In this document: positions 22,710-33,539 of the stretch, one piece after another
How the letters are laid out: each line of letters begins with the position of its first letter
Numbering within the stretch: position 1 is the stretch's first letter
Assembly (NCBI RefSeq): GCF_963675165.1
Contig: NC_087377.1
Location: 12,386,632-12,450,631 of the forward strand
Origin: Halichondria panicea
Lineage: Eukaryota; Porifera; Demospongiae; Suberitida; Halichondriidae
Length of the DNA: 64,000 nt
Reading direction: 5' to 3'
Notes under the pieces: model-generated
Seen by the model: the letters and a program-made list of their open reading frames with translations, nothing else
The model's database searches: none
What the model was told of the DNA's origin: nothing
Made by a program: the position numbers and the translations under genes

Positions 22710-23242
22710 ATGCCTTGGTGCGCATGCGCAAGTGAGGTATACGGTAGTGTATATAGTGTGTTTGTGTGTCTATCCATCTGTGTAGACTGCTACAGCTGCT
22801 CAACGATGAATCAAGTGCAAGTAAGAGTTTCTATAGGCTTCTAGTCATGTTTACTTGGATTTTAATTCGTGGATTTGCAAAATACTGCTTCGTTCTCGAG
22901 TTATGCCTACTTGGAATGCCATTGCAGCCTTTTCAGAAGAGCACGTAGCCAAACTTGTGTTTATCGAGTGTTGCTACTCTACTTAGTAGTTAGCTCTGCA
23001 CTAGAACGCTAACTATGGTAGCTGCAAGAGTGAAAAGAGAGCTGCAAGGCTCTGCTAATGCATGCCATTAACTTTAGACTTGAACTTTTGGCTATTGATC
23101 GTTTTTAACAACAATCATGGTACGTGGATTATTACACACTCTTTGAGTTTGCATGCAAAAATGTTCATCATAATGTCAGAGTGCATGTATACAAGCTTTT
23201 AGTAGCTTTATGTTATGTAGCTTTGGCATCTCCACCGAGGCA
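22710..23242 (+). mobile_element. TGCCTCGGTG element, full-length copy
   Basis: It begins ATGCCTTGGTGCGCATGCGCA and ends CACCGAGGCAT, short inverted ends around about 530 bp that share all internal landmarks with the copies at 16.0-16.5, 44.6-45.1 and 48.3-48.7 kb. Just past the end comes CAGCACCTGCGGTGCTTTCAT, which also accompanies other copies. It has no open frame of note and is a non-autonomous repeat. Confidence 0.75.
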
Positions 23243-24278
23243 TCAGCACCTGCGGTGCTTTCATTGTATATAGTATTATACATGCAGTGTACGAGATAGC
23301 TGGCTGCTTGCATGCATGTGATGAGATAGCTGCATGCAGCACATTATTGAACTGTACCTCTAAGATGGCCGATGAGTGGGCGGCTGTGCTAAGTCTTTAC
23401 GTTATGAAATGGCTCTTAGTGTAAAAATCTCAGAGGTACGTACGGTCAATCAACGATATGACATTATTTATAAGTAAAACTCTGCCTTGGCACCACAAAA
23501 ATACGCCTTTTCATAAGTGGCAAAAAAATTGCGCAAGTTTTCGCTTTTTATTTTTAGGATGACCGAGGTGACACTTAACTTATGGTGGCAGCGTAATTAG
23601 ATACATCAACCTACGACAGCTGGTTTCTACGTAAGTTTTATATATACTCACCACAGTGCCAGACACATTTAATCTATCTCAGGATCTTCCTTTTTCTTGC
23701 ATGTGTCACAGCCATGCAGCCATAAGTCAGTAAGTTCCTTCTTTCTAGTTCAGCAATCAATTAATGCCTATGCGGCTTTAATTCGAGGAACTTTACTATA
23801 GCACTAGATCTACATGGATGATGGATCCCTGCAGGCTTGCTGTAGTGCTATAGTCCACTCCCAGCATATCAGTGAGTGATGTGTATCACCAAAAGTTCAT
23901 GGTATGACCTACCGCTGTATACTCTGCACTTTGTCTGCATAGACTAAAAACATTATAGCTTTACGCTTTACTGCCTCGGTGAGGTTCGTTCATGGTTAAA
24001 CTGTCGCCTTGTTTATAATTACGTATGTAAAGTTAATATAAATATAACTACTTTTACAACACTCTAGTTGTAAGACATATGAGATTTTTGGATTATATAA
24101 ATGTCTGGTTTAGCGCTCTAGTTCTGGACTGTCTATATATAGTAGTCGACTAGATATTGAAAGTGTCTAGACTATAAATTATGTTGTTATAATGATCTTT
24201 ATCTATTGTTCTAGTTTAATCTGCACACCAGCAGTCAATTAATCAGTTTAGCATTATTTATTAGATGCAGCAATTGCA
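23243..24278. other. Spacer upstream of receptor D
   Basis: No gene seen. A short inverted pair (GTACCTCTAAGAT near 23356 and ATCTCAGAGGTAC near 23428) may bound a small element. The last few hundred bases presumably hold the promoter of receptor D, but no motif can be assigned. Confidence 0.4.
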
Positions 24279-26142
24279 ATGCAGCTACAAACAGTTATTA
24301 TTTGCAGCACCCAGCTGTTCGTACTGGCTGCTGGTGAGTGTTGCATGTGTGCATGTGGCTAGCTAGCTATATAAAACTTGAGCTATATACATTTACATTT
24401 TGGCAGCCACTCTGACATCCACTCCCACTGTGGCCTGTCCTGGTGACACTGTCACCTTCACCTGCACTCTGCCTGGTAGTCTCATACGATGGAAAGTCAC
24501 TCCTCCAAAAGTTCAAGGACCTTCGTTTAGATTGACTTTAATATTCACCGGTAGTGGAAATGTCGCTGTGACTGAGGGTAATCCAGCATTCCGTGGTGTT
24601 CTCACTGATTCCAGTAGAGGAATGCTCACTGCCACTCTCACCTCACTGTCTGAGGCCTCCATTGTAGAAGGTACTATGGCGTTGTGTGAGGGAGCAAGCT
24701 CACAAGAGGGTCCTCTCACTATCACTGTGGCTGGTGAGTGACTGATGGAGTGCATACATGCATGTACACATGCACTGTCAGTTTATCAATACAATCATGC
24801 ACAGATTCACCCTCCCCTCCACTGAATCCAAGGGTGTCCTCCTCAGCCCAAAATCAACTCAGCTCCTCTAATATCAATCTGGAGTGGGACCTTCCCTCCT
24901 CTACTGGTGGTGTGTCTGTCAGCTATGTCCTCACCATCTCTCCAACACCTCTCTCCGGGTCACCAGTCACCGTGGAGACCACCTCAGCACAGATAACTGT
25001 CTCCTACAACACTCCCTACAATGTGACAATAAGAGCTGTCAACTGTGCTGGAATGAGTGATGATGATGTGATGATTATGATTCTTCCTATTGGTTAGTTT
25101 CTATTATAGCTGATCTCTTAGTGTATAATATTGTTTGCTGCAGTTACCTGCCCCTCCAACCCAACACCTGCGAACAGAGTTACCATCAATAGTGCTCCGC
25201 CACTGCCTGCACTAGTATAGGATCAACACTGAGCTTCACTTGCAATGGAGAGACAGTACCAGCAACCTGTGAGAATGATGGACGGTGGTCACCTGATCCT
25301 ACCCGTTACGTCTGTCCCTCGGGTAAATTAATGGTAAATCACTGTCATGAATGTTACTATATAGCCCCTCCTCTCAGATGTCACCTGTGGCTTTCCTGTC
25401 GCACCTTCCAGAGGCAGTGTGGACGTTAAGGATCGGACATCACCCTTTTCGATAAACTCAGTGGTAAACTTATATTGTGACAAAGGACTATTCCTAGCTG
25501 GTGATATGTCCAGTACGTGTGAAAATGTGGGTGGAGTGGGAACTTGGAAGCCGGACACGAACATCACATGCAGAGATATGCCTGGTGAGAATGCCATTGG
25601 CTAAACTTTTTGTGTGTATTATACATCTAATTTACGTTTCACCGCAGTCAACTGCTCTCTACCCAAAAAGCCATCCAACGGAACTATAGTGAACTATGAG
25701 AGTTTGAATGAGACAGTGTCGGAGGGAACAGTGCTGACTTACCAGTGTGACAATGGACTCTCACTGACTGGACCCAACACCATCACTTGCACTAATGCTG
25801 GTGTCTGGAGTACTGAGCCTGAGGCAATCGTGTGTGTACTTGAATGTGAGTAGCGCATTTGTTAACGGTTGATTTCCTATCAATTTGTTTACCTTCTCCA
25901 TAGATTATATTTCCGCCACCTTATCCACTGGTGCTGCTATCGTTATAAGTGTGATCATCACTTTCATTGTGACTCTAGTCACTGGATTCCTCACTGGACT
26001 CTTAGTGATGCACCTTTGCTCCCGTAAGAAGGCAGCTGAAGGACAAGCTAACGTAGGACCCACTGTACCAGCTGGTCCTGTTTATGAGGAGGTGTCACCC
26101 AAAATGGAAATTGAGCTATATAGTAACCATGCAAGCATATGA
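24279..26142 (+). CDS. Ig/FN3/sushi receptor D, frame break in sushi 1
   Basis: Exons 24279-24333 (signal peptide MQLQTVIICSTQLFVLAA), 24407-24733 (Ig-like, TVACPGDTVTFTCTLPG), 24805-25092 (FN3, GGVSVSYVLTISPTPLSG), 25144-25322 (sushi 1), 25378-25584 (sushi 2), 25648-25845 (sushi 3) and 25904-26142 (membrane helix and tail). All junctions are phase 1. The start was chosen because ATG 24279 gives a phase-1 exon; ATG 24265 does not. Sushi 1 has two extra bases (CTAGTATAGGATC where paralogues have CTAGTAGGTTC), giving an in-frame TAG near 25218. Without them the protein would have 496 residues. The tail keeps VYEEVSP but has lost the second tyrosine block, ending NHASI. It is either a recent pseudogene, a null allele or an assembly slip. 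Confidence 0.75.
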
Positions 26143-26479
26143 ACCAGTGTATACGTAGGACTTTGAAAGTTTAACAGTGTCTGCATAATAATTTATAGCT
26201 TATCAGTTGTACATGCATAATTATAGCCAAGGTTTTATATAATAGCAACTTTATTCAATCATCGTGTCTGTTGTTTTGTAAACAATTATAATATTAACAC
26301 TTGAGAACTGAATGTAAACAGTAGCACAAATCAATGTATACATCTCAACCATCACAACAATCATGACAATGCCTGTGTCAGCAACAATTATATGCAGTTA
26401 TCGTTCTGTTAAAATGTGTTCAGGAATATAATAATAATAATTATGTTTGTTGCCCAGTGATTTGGCAGATCAAAGCAAT

Positions 26480-26845
26480 CCAGTGCTCAATATATTATGG
26501 CATGGTGCATCACTACCATAGCAACTATATATATTGCACTGCATTATATGGCATAATGCACTGGGATTATATGCACTTGCACTGTGTGTAAATGCAGTAG
26601 ATCTCTGTAAGAGATATCCATTTGGGACTTATGCCCCACCATCCCACCCAATAATTCATTTGGTCCCTTTTATTGGCTACTACTTTTAAAAGTGGTAAGA
26701 AAACCTACTATGGAATTCAGCAAAACTAATGAATACACTAAATTCCTTCAAAACACATGTCTTTTATTTACGATTTATATGACCAGTCAGACGAGTTTAA
26801 CGTCATTGGGCAACATGTTGCACTCTGCATGGCTGGGCAATAATT
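26480..26845 (+). repeat. Inverted dispersed repeat, copy 2
   Basis: Reverse-orientation partner of 19498-19895, differing by scattered substitutions and short indels. No coding signal. Together the two copies flank genes C and D. Confidence 0.75.
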
Positions 26846-28302
26846 ATATACAGCACCACATGCAGTCAAAAGAGTATAATTAACATGAATGTTAAATGTC
26901 TCCATGCATATGCTGATGATTGCAGCAAGGGTATAGAACACACACTCATGCATGCATGCACAGATCTAGAACACAGTACATTGGGTACAAAGCTAAGTAA
27001 CTTCTAGCCAGTTCTAGGTCGATTGTTCTGGATCGTTACAGTTCCAGTGAATTATACTATATCAGGGGGCATGTGATTCATATACGGATGGTCCCAGAGC
27101 CACTTTGTAGACTTCTGTATGCATGACCACCATGCACATTACCACCATACTATACCAAATTATATTACCTTTATCCCATACCCCACTGCATGCACCATAA
27201 ACTTCTAGTACACAGTAACAAGTATACATTACACACCATAATTATTAGTTACAATCTTTACTTTAACATGCAGGAAAATTGGAACTTTAAAACAACTCTA
27301 TACACGGTAAACACAACAAGCACACCGATAACAATATGTAATGCCAATACTGACAATAAACTATAGGTACTATAAATTATATTAGCACTTATAGCTGGAG
27401 TATTGCTGACTCAGCACTTTACAACCCTCATAAAGAAACAGTGTAGCTCCGCTTTGCAGGGTTGCCTGATTCTGGGAATTTCTCCACTCTATACTGCATT
27501 CTATCTAGATTGTACTCAGCTTGTGTCAGTTAGCTCTAGCTGTGTAGTTTGGCAAAAACGGGCCGGGATCGGTACGTTCTGGCGCAAATCAAAAAATTAA
27601 AGTTATCACTGCTCGGACTGGAAGCGACTTGGCCTATCCACCAAGTTTTCGCTGGATAATAGTCCCATGGCCATCTGTTAGTGTGTGTAATTAGTTTGAA
27701 TCAGTCTTGTTTTGTTCGTGCGTTACACGCCCTTTTACCTGATGCACTTTGTTGTCTGACGGAGTTCGGCGACTTACTCTATCTGCTGCTCCACAGCAGT
27801 GTGAGTTCTCAAGATAAATGCCAGTAATTTGGACCCCATGCCAGTTATTGGGGATATGTTGTTGCTACTTGAAAGAGAACTCAGTATACATGTCTACAGT
27901 TCCAGTGTGGAAACAGGATGACATTGTTGCATGGTCATGGTCCTAAAATACTCACATTTCTTAGCAAGAAGACTGCTGTAACTTCACTATAATTATATAT
28001 AAACTATTAGCTAATGTCATGTGTGCATGCACAGTTCAGATTCAGTCTGCTGCAGTTCACTGTTGTCTCTCACTCACTGTCGTGTGACGACAGCAGTCCA
28101 CTTGCATTTTCCAACATTTACAATAATTATTAAATTATTAAATGTTAATTTGTGGTAGTTAATCTATTCCCAAAGACCATGGCTATACATGTATGTACTG
28201 ATTCATGCAGTTCATCATAATTATTTGAGTATAATAATATATTTGAAGTCATTATATTAAACACATTTGGGGTAACGTAACCTTATTATGGTATAATTAT
28301 AT

Positions 28303-28374
28303 ATAACCTCCGAATAGCGGACAAAACCCCCTGCACCAACTTATCCGTTATTCGGAGGTTCCACTGTATATAAA
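28303..28374. mobile_element. Tigger/pogo-like hairpin MITE
   Basis: A 70-bp hairpin: ATAACCTCCGAATAGCGGAC pairs with CCGTTATTCGGAGGTTCCAC, followed by TGTATA. The end sequence CAGTGGAACCTCC on the reverse strand matches the lone terminus at 11192. Non-coding. Confidence 0.65.
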
Positions 28375-28795
28375 TGCCATGATTGAAGTGTGAACCACAT
28401 GCATACATGATAACTACATACATAATTATATTGGTGTATAAATCTTCAAAATATCTTCCCAAGTGGAAGCTCTGAGTGATCATCAAGATTAGATTTCCAT
28501 AGGTCAACCGTCCCGGATTAGTGGAGGCTCTATGTGTCCCGCCGGCCTATATAAATTAAATTATATATACCTGAAATGTCCTGGATTTATAGGCCATGCA
28601 GAGAAGCAGGAAACTCATGAAATCAATACATTTGGAGCCATCTTAGTAGCAGCTGTTGTATAATTATGGAGCTATTTTGCCAAACTACAAAGAAGCATGG
28701 ATAAAAAGATTATGAGCTTGAATATTGTGTAAAACTGCATATGCTACATGATCTGAGGCTAAAAGGATGCACGTCGGCAATGAATTACCTCGTGA

Positions 28796-28848
28796 CCAGG
28801 CAATTCATTGCCTACAACCAAAATTATTGTAGGCAATGAATTGCCTGG
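28796..28848. repeat. Perfect short hairpin
   Basis: CCAGGCAATTCATTGCCTAC and its reverse complement surround a loop of about ten bases (ACCAAAATTA). It is flanked by further partial copies of GGCAATGAATT and TTGCCTGG. Probably a small foldback element; no evidence of an RNA role. Confidence 0.7.
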
Positions 28849-29139
28849 AAGTTGCCTGGTGCATGTTATAATATTGTATGGTGGCCTTAAAGTGTAGATA
28901 CTGGCACTGCTATATATGAGTTTCCCGTGATTATGCCTGCATGCATACAATAAGTAAAAATTAATGTTCAGCATGATATCATGTGTGTATATTAGCAATA
29001 AGTTTAGTAGCTTTCTATTTATGTTAATATGTATAGCTTTGACACGTACATGTTGAGGCATCAGCACTCGCAGGCAGTACGTGCTTTCATTACAAAAGTT
29101 CTCAGCAAATATTTAATCTTTTATTCCTTCACAATCACT

Positions 29140-30261
29140 TCAACTGATGTATATTTCCATGAGCTGAAGTCCAATATTAGTGTGTATGCTGGGATTATAG
29201 AAGCACATTCGTAGCTCAATGTCATCAGTAGTTGGAGTTGATAGAGTTTTCGTAAACCACGGAGGATTGTTGTTATTGTAACATGTGTTAAGGCTAGATT
29301 GACCATCCTACAACGCATTATCGGGATGCAAACGAAACGGGTTTACATTATAGTTATTAGATGTGGCCACACTATCACAAAAGTAGTCATTTCCGACAAA
29401 TGGAGGTGAACCAAAAGTGTTCCCCTCATCACAAGGACAGCGCACGTGAGCGTCAGTATCACCACTGGTTCCATTAAAATGACCACTAGCAAACGTCCAG
29501 ATATGTGTGCGTGGAGATTGTCCATGCGTGACACTGAGTCCATCGACATATGCAACATCGATAGTATTCCTACCTGCAGAATGGTATCCAGCGAATGCGT
29601 AGTTGTGTCCAAACCGATAACCTATTGCTCTCCCACATACTTACCTGTATTGGACACCACCCACTGGAAACATGACAGATGAGCAAAGGCCAGCAGACAA
29701 TTGTGTACGACCACATGATCTTATCGAATAGTCTGTCAGTTGAAGTCCTTGAGGGCATTGTGTTGGTTGGGATTGGTCATATTAATGTAGGCCACTCTCG
29801 CCCATCCTGGTCCACCGCAAGTGTCAGAAGCACTTGGTGGGTCTGTGGTCATTGCTGTTGGTTTGCTGGTAGCAGCAGTTGTTGCTTCGATGGTTGATGT
29901 GGCTGCTGTTGGCATGCACGTACTTGGCACCGATGCACTTGCATTTCCTTCAGCATCTGTACTGTCTAGTTAAGAGAGACAGATTATTGTAGTTACATGC
30001 GTGGATAGCACACAAACTCTTTGAGCTTTTTACTGTGAGCATAATTGTTACTTACGTACCCTGTAATCTGTCGGCAATAGTTTCCAGTGCTTTACGAATG
30101 TGTTCCAGCTCTGATAGATATTCAAGTGATTCTCTAATCTTTGTCAGCTCTGTCTCGGTTCCACTGGAGCAGGTTTGGCTCCTAACACAGCAGGTGCTCG
30201 GTTGGTTCCAGGCTGATCCCAGACCAAGGAGGCAGCAAAATATTAGGAGTACAAAAGACAT
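29140..30261 (-). pseudogene. Broken secreted protein (WARVAYINMT-type) gene
   Basis: Exon 1 (30056-30261) encodes a signal peptide (MSFVLLIFCCLLGLGSA), a cysteine motif and a helical stretch. The next exon starts near 29964 with a Thr/Ser-rich linker, then CGGPGWARVAYINMTN. From there the frame breaks: two extra bases (CA) near 29760 shift it, after which QCPQGLQLTDYSIRSCGR, VCGRAIGYRFGHNYAFAGYH and CPCDEGNTFGSPPFVGNDYF can be followed to the stop at 29140-29142. Two further stops lie in that frame: TAA at 29641-29643 and TAG at 29308-29310, the latter where relatives I recall have Trp. This resembles a sponge and cnidarian family of secreted proteins of unknown role with a C-terminal domain rich in VCGR and NPPWF motifs. 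It is a pseudogene unless the TAA lies in an intron (CAGGTAAGT is a perfect donor there). Confidence 0.65.
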
Positions 30262-30275
30262 AGCTAGTATAATTA

Positions 30276-30440
30276 TAGTCTCCACGGGAATAATTGAGTA
30301 GTGTCGTAAGTGTGGTGATAATCAGTCGGATACGGTTTGCTGTATAGCTGTGCAATTTATCAGAGATTGAAGAGAGAGGGATATGAAACTTGATGACGTG
30401 TACATACAATCCGTGTTGCCCAAAATGGGCGTGGTACATT
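30276..30440. repeat. Segment duplicated at 31.08-32.11 kb
   Basis: The sequence upstream of the 29-30 kb gene (TCCACGGGAATAATTGAGTAG, GTGTGGTGATAATCAGTCGGATACGGTTTGCTGT) occurs again in pieces at 31176-31210, 31682-31712 and 31997-32110. That second copy is split by two transposon insertions. A block containing CACGTAGAGGTAATACACAGG is itself present twice within the second area (31083-31170 and 32015-32103). Its presence upstream of a gene suggests old promoter duplication. Confidence 0.65.
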
Positions 30441-31210
30441 GTCTTTACTGCAAGTTCTATGTAAAATCATGTAAAATACTTTGTGGAACTGTATCTCTGG
30501 ACTTGCTGCTACATATAGAACAAAGTTGATATTAAATGCAAGAGTGGACCTTTGGGAAGTGCAACAGCTCCTCAGCTAAAAGCCAAGAGACAGCTTGTTC
30601 TATCACTTCAACTTTTTTGACCTCTTGTACTTGTCCTGGAGCACAATTTTGCTAAATTGTACACTAAAAATCGATTATATATACTTTCAGCATCAGAGCA
30701 ATCTAGCCTTTGAGACAGGCACCAGTACATAGAATACATAGCTAACATTAAAACTCATCACTGAACCATCTTATGAAAACCAACTTGCTTTCTGCTACAG
30801 TCCCACAAAGGCTAGTATAGCCAATAAACCAGGGAATCTGGCGTTCTGGATTTTATTGCCACCAAATATATTTTAAAACAATCTGTGGCTAGTCAATTAT
30901 ATGATCATAATACTTCAAGTGAGTCATCCAGCTTCCCATGGGGCTGTTTTGTTTTATTTACAAATTAAACCGCCATTTTTATAGCAGCGCGGAGTGCCTA
31001 AACTTTTTACTCTGTTTTACATTGAGCACATAAGCTCATGTGATCTAGTTTCATATCCCCTTCTCTTCAATCTTTGAATTTATAGACTTAATTTTCACTT
31101 TGAAACACCCACATGTAACATGACACGTAGAGGTAATACACAGGACAATTCAAATTAAGATTTTTGTAAAGTCTCCATGGGAATAGGTGAGTAGTGTCAT
31201 ACGTGTGGTG
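30441..31210. other. Spacer, no gene
   Basis: AT-rich, without a supported frame. Its end is the start of the duplicated promoter segment described at 30276-30440. Confidence 0.4.
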
Positions 31211-31681
31211 CAGTGGCGGATCCAGAGGAGGGTCCATGGGGTCCCTTGACCCCCCTTTTGAAGTTAACTTTAGAAGGCTTAATGACACCAGCTAGCTATT
31301 TATCAGTTTTTTAGCTATTGTAATTTGATTCAATGATTGTACCTGTTGTTTTGATGTATCAACTGCCAAAGGAGTGTTCAGGTTAGCCTAGGCTAGAGCT
31401 AGTTAGCTGTTTGTGGCAGCTAGCTAGCTCTACGCAAGTCTATTATGGGACTTCCCCTGACTGAGTATGGGATTTTCCCTAGTCACGTGTGACCGGTAGC
31501 TAGCTCTACGCAAGTCTATTATGGGACTTCCCCTGGCTGAGGTATGGGATTTTCCCTAGTCACGTGTGACCGGAAGTGGGAGTAACCCCAAAAATTCACG
31601 CTGTGCGCGACTTTTAAAAAACTCACGCTGCGTGCTCATTAGTTTGGAACCCCCCTTTCATTTTTTTTGGATCCGCCACTG
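31211..31681. mobile_element. CAGTGGCGGATCC element, 471 bp
   Basis: Ends CAGTGGCGGATCCAG and GGATCCGCCACTG. It is flanked by TGGTG on both sides. The unoccupied sequence still exists at 30311-30330 (GTGTGGTGATAATC), which proves the insertion and its 5-bp duplication. Inside is a direct repeat of about 75 bp (TAGCTCTACGCAAGTCTATT, TTTTCCCTAGTCACGTGTGA) present twice. Non-coding; compatible with a hAT5-type family. Confidence 0.85.
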
Positions 31682-31712
31682 TGGTGATAATCAGTCGGAT
31701 ACGGTTTGCTGT

Positions 31713-31996
31713 CAGGGGTGGATCCAGGATTCTTGATAGGGGGAGCTAAAAATATTTTACTAAAAAAAAAGGTTGTCTGTTTTTCAAGCACAACGTGTTT
31801 CCTGCATGACTCATCAATAATTGTTCATGCTCAGTAATAAACTGGGTGCATGTGGCAATGATAATGTGACCGTATCTACGTGCTATCCAGTGCATGCAGT
31901 GAGTTGATAGCTAGCTCTAGATTCTATTTTTCAGGCTTGTCATCAAGGCCAGGGGGTGCTCAAGCCCCCAAAGCTCCCCCACTGGATCTGCCACTG
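31713..31996. mobile_element. CAGGGGTGGATCC element, 284 bp
   Basis: Ends CAGGGGTGGATCCAG and CTGGATCTGCCACTG. Flanked by GCTGT on both sides, again a 5-bp duplication that can be checked against the empty site near 30338. It lies 31 bases from the 31211-31681 element. Non-coding member of the same broad group of elements. Confidence 0.8.
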
Positions 31997-32236
31997 GCTG
32001 TAGCTGTGCAATTTATAGACTTAATTTGCACTTTGAAACACCAACACGTATAACATGACACGTAGAGGTAATACACAGGACAATTCAAATTAAGATTTTT
32101 GTATTTGTCTACACAAGATAATTAAAGATTTCCCTGTTTGTAAAAGCTAGTGACATTTACGAAAAAATAAAAGAAATTCTGAGAATGTTTTGTGAGCATT
32201 GCATGGTTATTTTGCAACAATAAAATCAAAAGTGGT

Positions 32237-32341
32237 CTAAAAAAACAGTCTACACACACACACGCACACACACGTGCAGACACGCACACACACAAACATA
32301 CTACCGTATACCTCGCTTGCGCATGTGCATCGAGGCCTAAT
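32237..32341 (-). mobile_element. TGCCTCGGTG element, 5' fragment
   Basis: A CA-rich tract followed by ACTACCGTATACCTCGCTTGCGCATG and GAGGC matches the outer end of the TGCCTCGGTG family on the minus strand. The body is missing. HEAT-like and Ig-like remnants lie beyond it. Confidence 0.6.
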
Positions 32342-32364
32342 AACTTTTTACAGCAACAGTATAT

Positions 32365-33030
32365 TCACTCACCCAGGTTAGCACAGAGGCTCAGGGTCAT
32401 ATCTCCTCCATGTAGTTGGTACAGTACAACAGTAGGACCCGGTTAGAGTGAGCTAGGTTGGTCACTCTGTAGTTTAGTCTGATGATCTGAGAACCATTCC
32501 TGTTAATGTAGAACTGCTGTCCTGGTTCACCACCATTGTTCAATCCCACCATGCAGGATATGTCCACTGTCCTAATGGTCCATTACCACTAGTTGTTGTC
32601 AGCACCATTTCTACAGAAGGTAGTGAGGTCAGTGAGACAGGTGAGAGAAGGGAGACCACCAATGATTATGTAACTCTCTCCAATGTCAGTGATGAAGATC
32701 TCAGAATTGTTAGTCCAGCCTTTATATCTGTTTGGAAGTTGTTCCATTAATGATCCTTACCCACCCAGAGCTAGTCTGGGGCCAAACCTTTTTTAGAGGG
32801 GGGAGGGGGAAGAGCTCTCTTGATTTTGCCCCCGAGCTATTAGGTCTGGCCCCCAGACCAGCCTAGAGCATGCAGCAAATCTTGGTCCACACCACTCCTC
32901 TGAGTCCTCAGAGACACCATCAGTTCACTGTCCCTCACTCGCTGTCCTGCAGGTGGTATCTCCATGCACGGCAGCTCTCCGCCGGATTGGTTTAATAGGT
33001 CGGAATTGTCCTCCTGTGACTTGTCTCATT
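32365..33030 (-). pseudogene. Ig-type receptor pseudogene fragment
   Basis: The minus strand reads LPNRYKGWTNNSEIFITDIG, then SYIIIGGLPSLTCLTDLTTF with CRNGADNN, then after a frame change GQWTYP and EPGQQFYINRNGSQIIRLNY. These motifs resemble sponge Ig-like receptor ectodomains (a cysteine pair about 40 residues apart, Trp between). At least one frameshift and stops break it, and the upstream part near 32880-33030 reads VRDSELMVSLRTQRSG in yet another frame. There are no splice sites between the pieces, so it may be a processed or simply decayed copy. Confidence 0.5.
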
Positions 33031-33539
33031 CATGCGCATCTTCATAATCATGACATTCTTATACACAAAATAGAAATATATAGTGGTACAACAATTAGAT
33101 CTTTGAACCTGCAAAAGAGAAAATGCTGAAAAAATAAAACTCGTGAATATTTATTTATAAGGGGCCACAATACGCTTAAATTAACAGTATAATGCTCACT
33201 GAAGCATGTAACAACGTATGCATTGTTTCGAATTTTAGCCCAGTGACAGGAGAAGTCCTTAGAGGAGCCAGTGCTAATGTATAGGCGGGAGCACGACTGC
33301 ATGGACATCGCTGCTAACGGTGTTTGTGGAGGTATGTACATTTTTAATCAGAAGCTGGTGCAGTGATCACAATGTTGTACAGCTGGGAGTGTGAGGAAGA
33401 AGTCAGACTGCTCATTTCCTTGACGGCCAGCAGCTATTTCTGAAACTGCTGACTAGACACAATAATAAGCGCCGACTCAGCACATTTATATGTCGGCGCG
33501 GCAGCTACACCCGGCGACCTTGAGCTACTAATGGGATAA

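Larger units (their letters stand above)
26143..29139. other. Spacer with repeats
   Basis: It contains the repeat at 26480-26845, a block at about 27062-27125 shared with 35448-35580 (ATCAGGGGGCATGTGATTCA, ACGGATGGTCCCAGAGCCAC), and hairpins at 28303-28374 and 28796-28848 (listed). The tail of a TGCCTCGGTG element (GAGGCATCAGCACTCGC) lies near 29054. No gene seen. Confidence 0.5.

Noticed and set aside
28796-28848. microRNA precursor
   Set aside because: The hairpin is perfect and repeats of its arm lie beside it, as in a foldback element; nothing shows transcription.
33048-33341. 97-codon minus frame as a gene
   Set aside because: No domain, no splice context, no homologous copy; low-complexity composition of AT-rich spacer.
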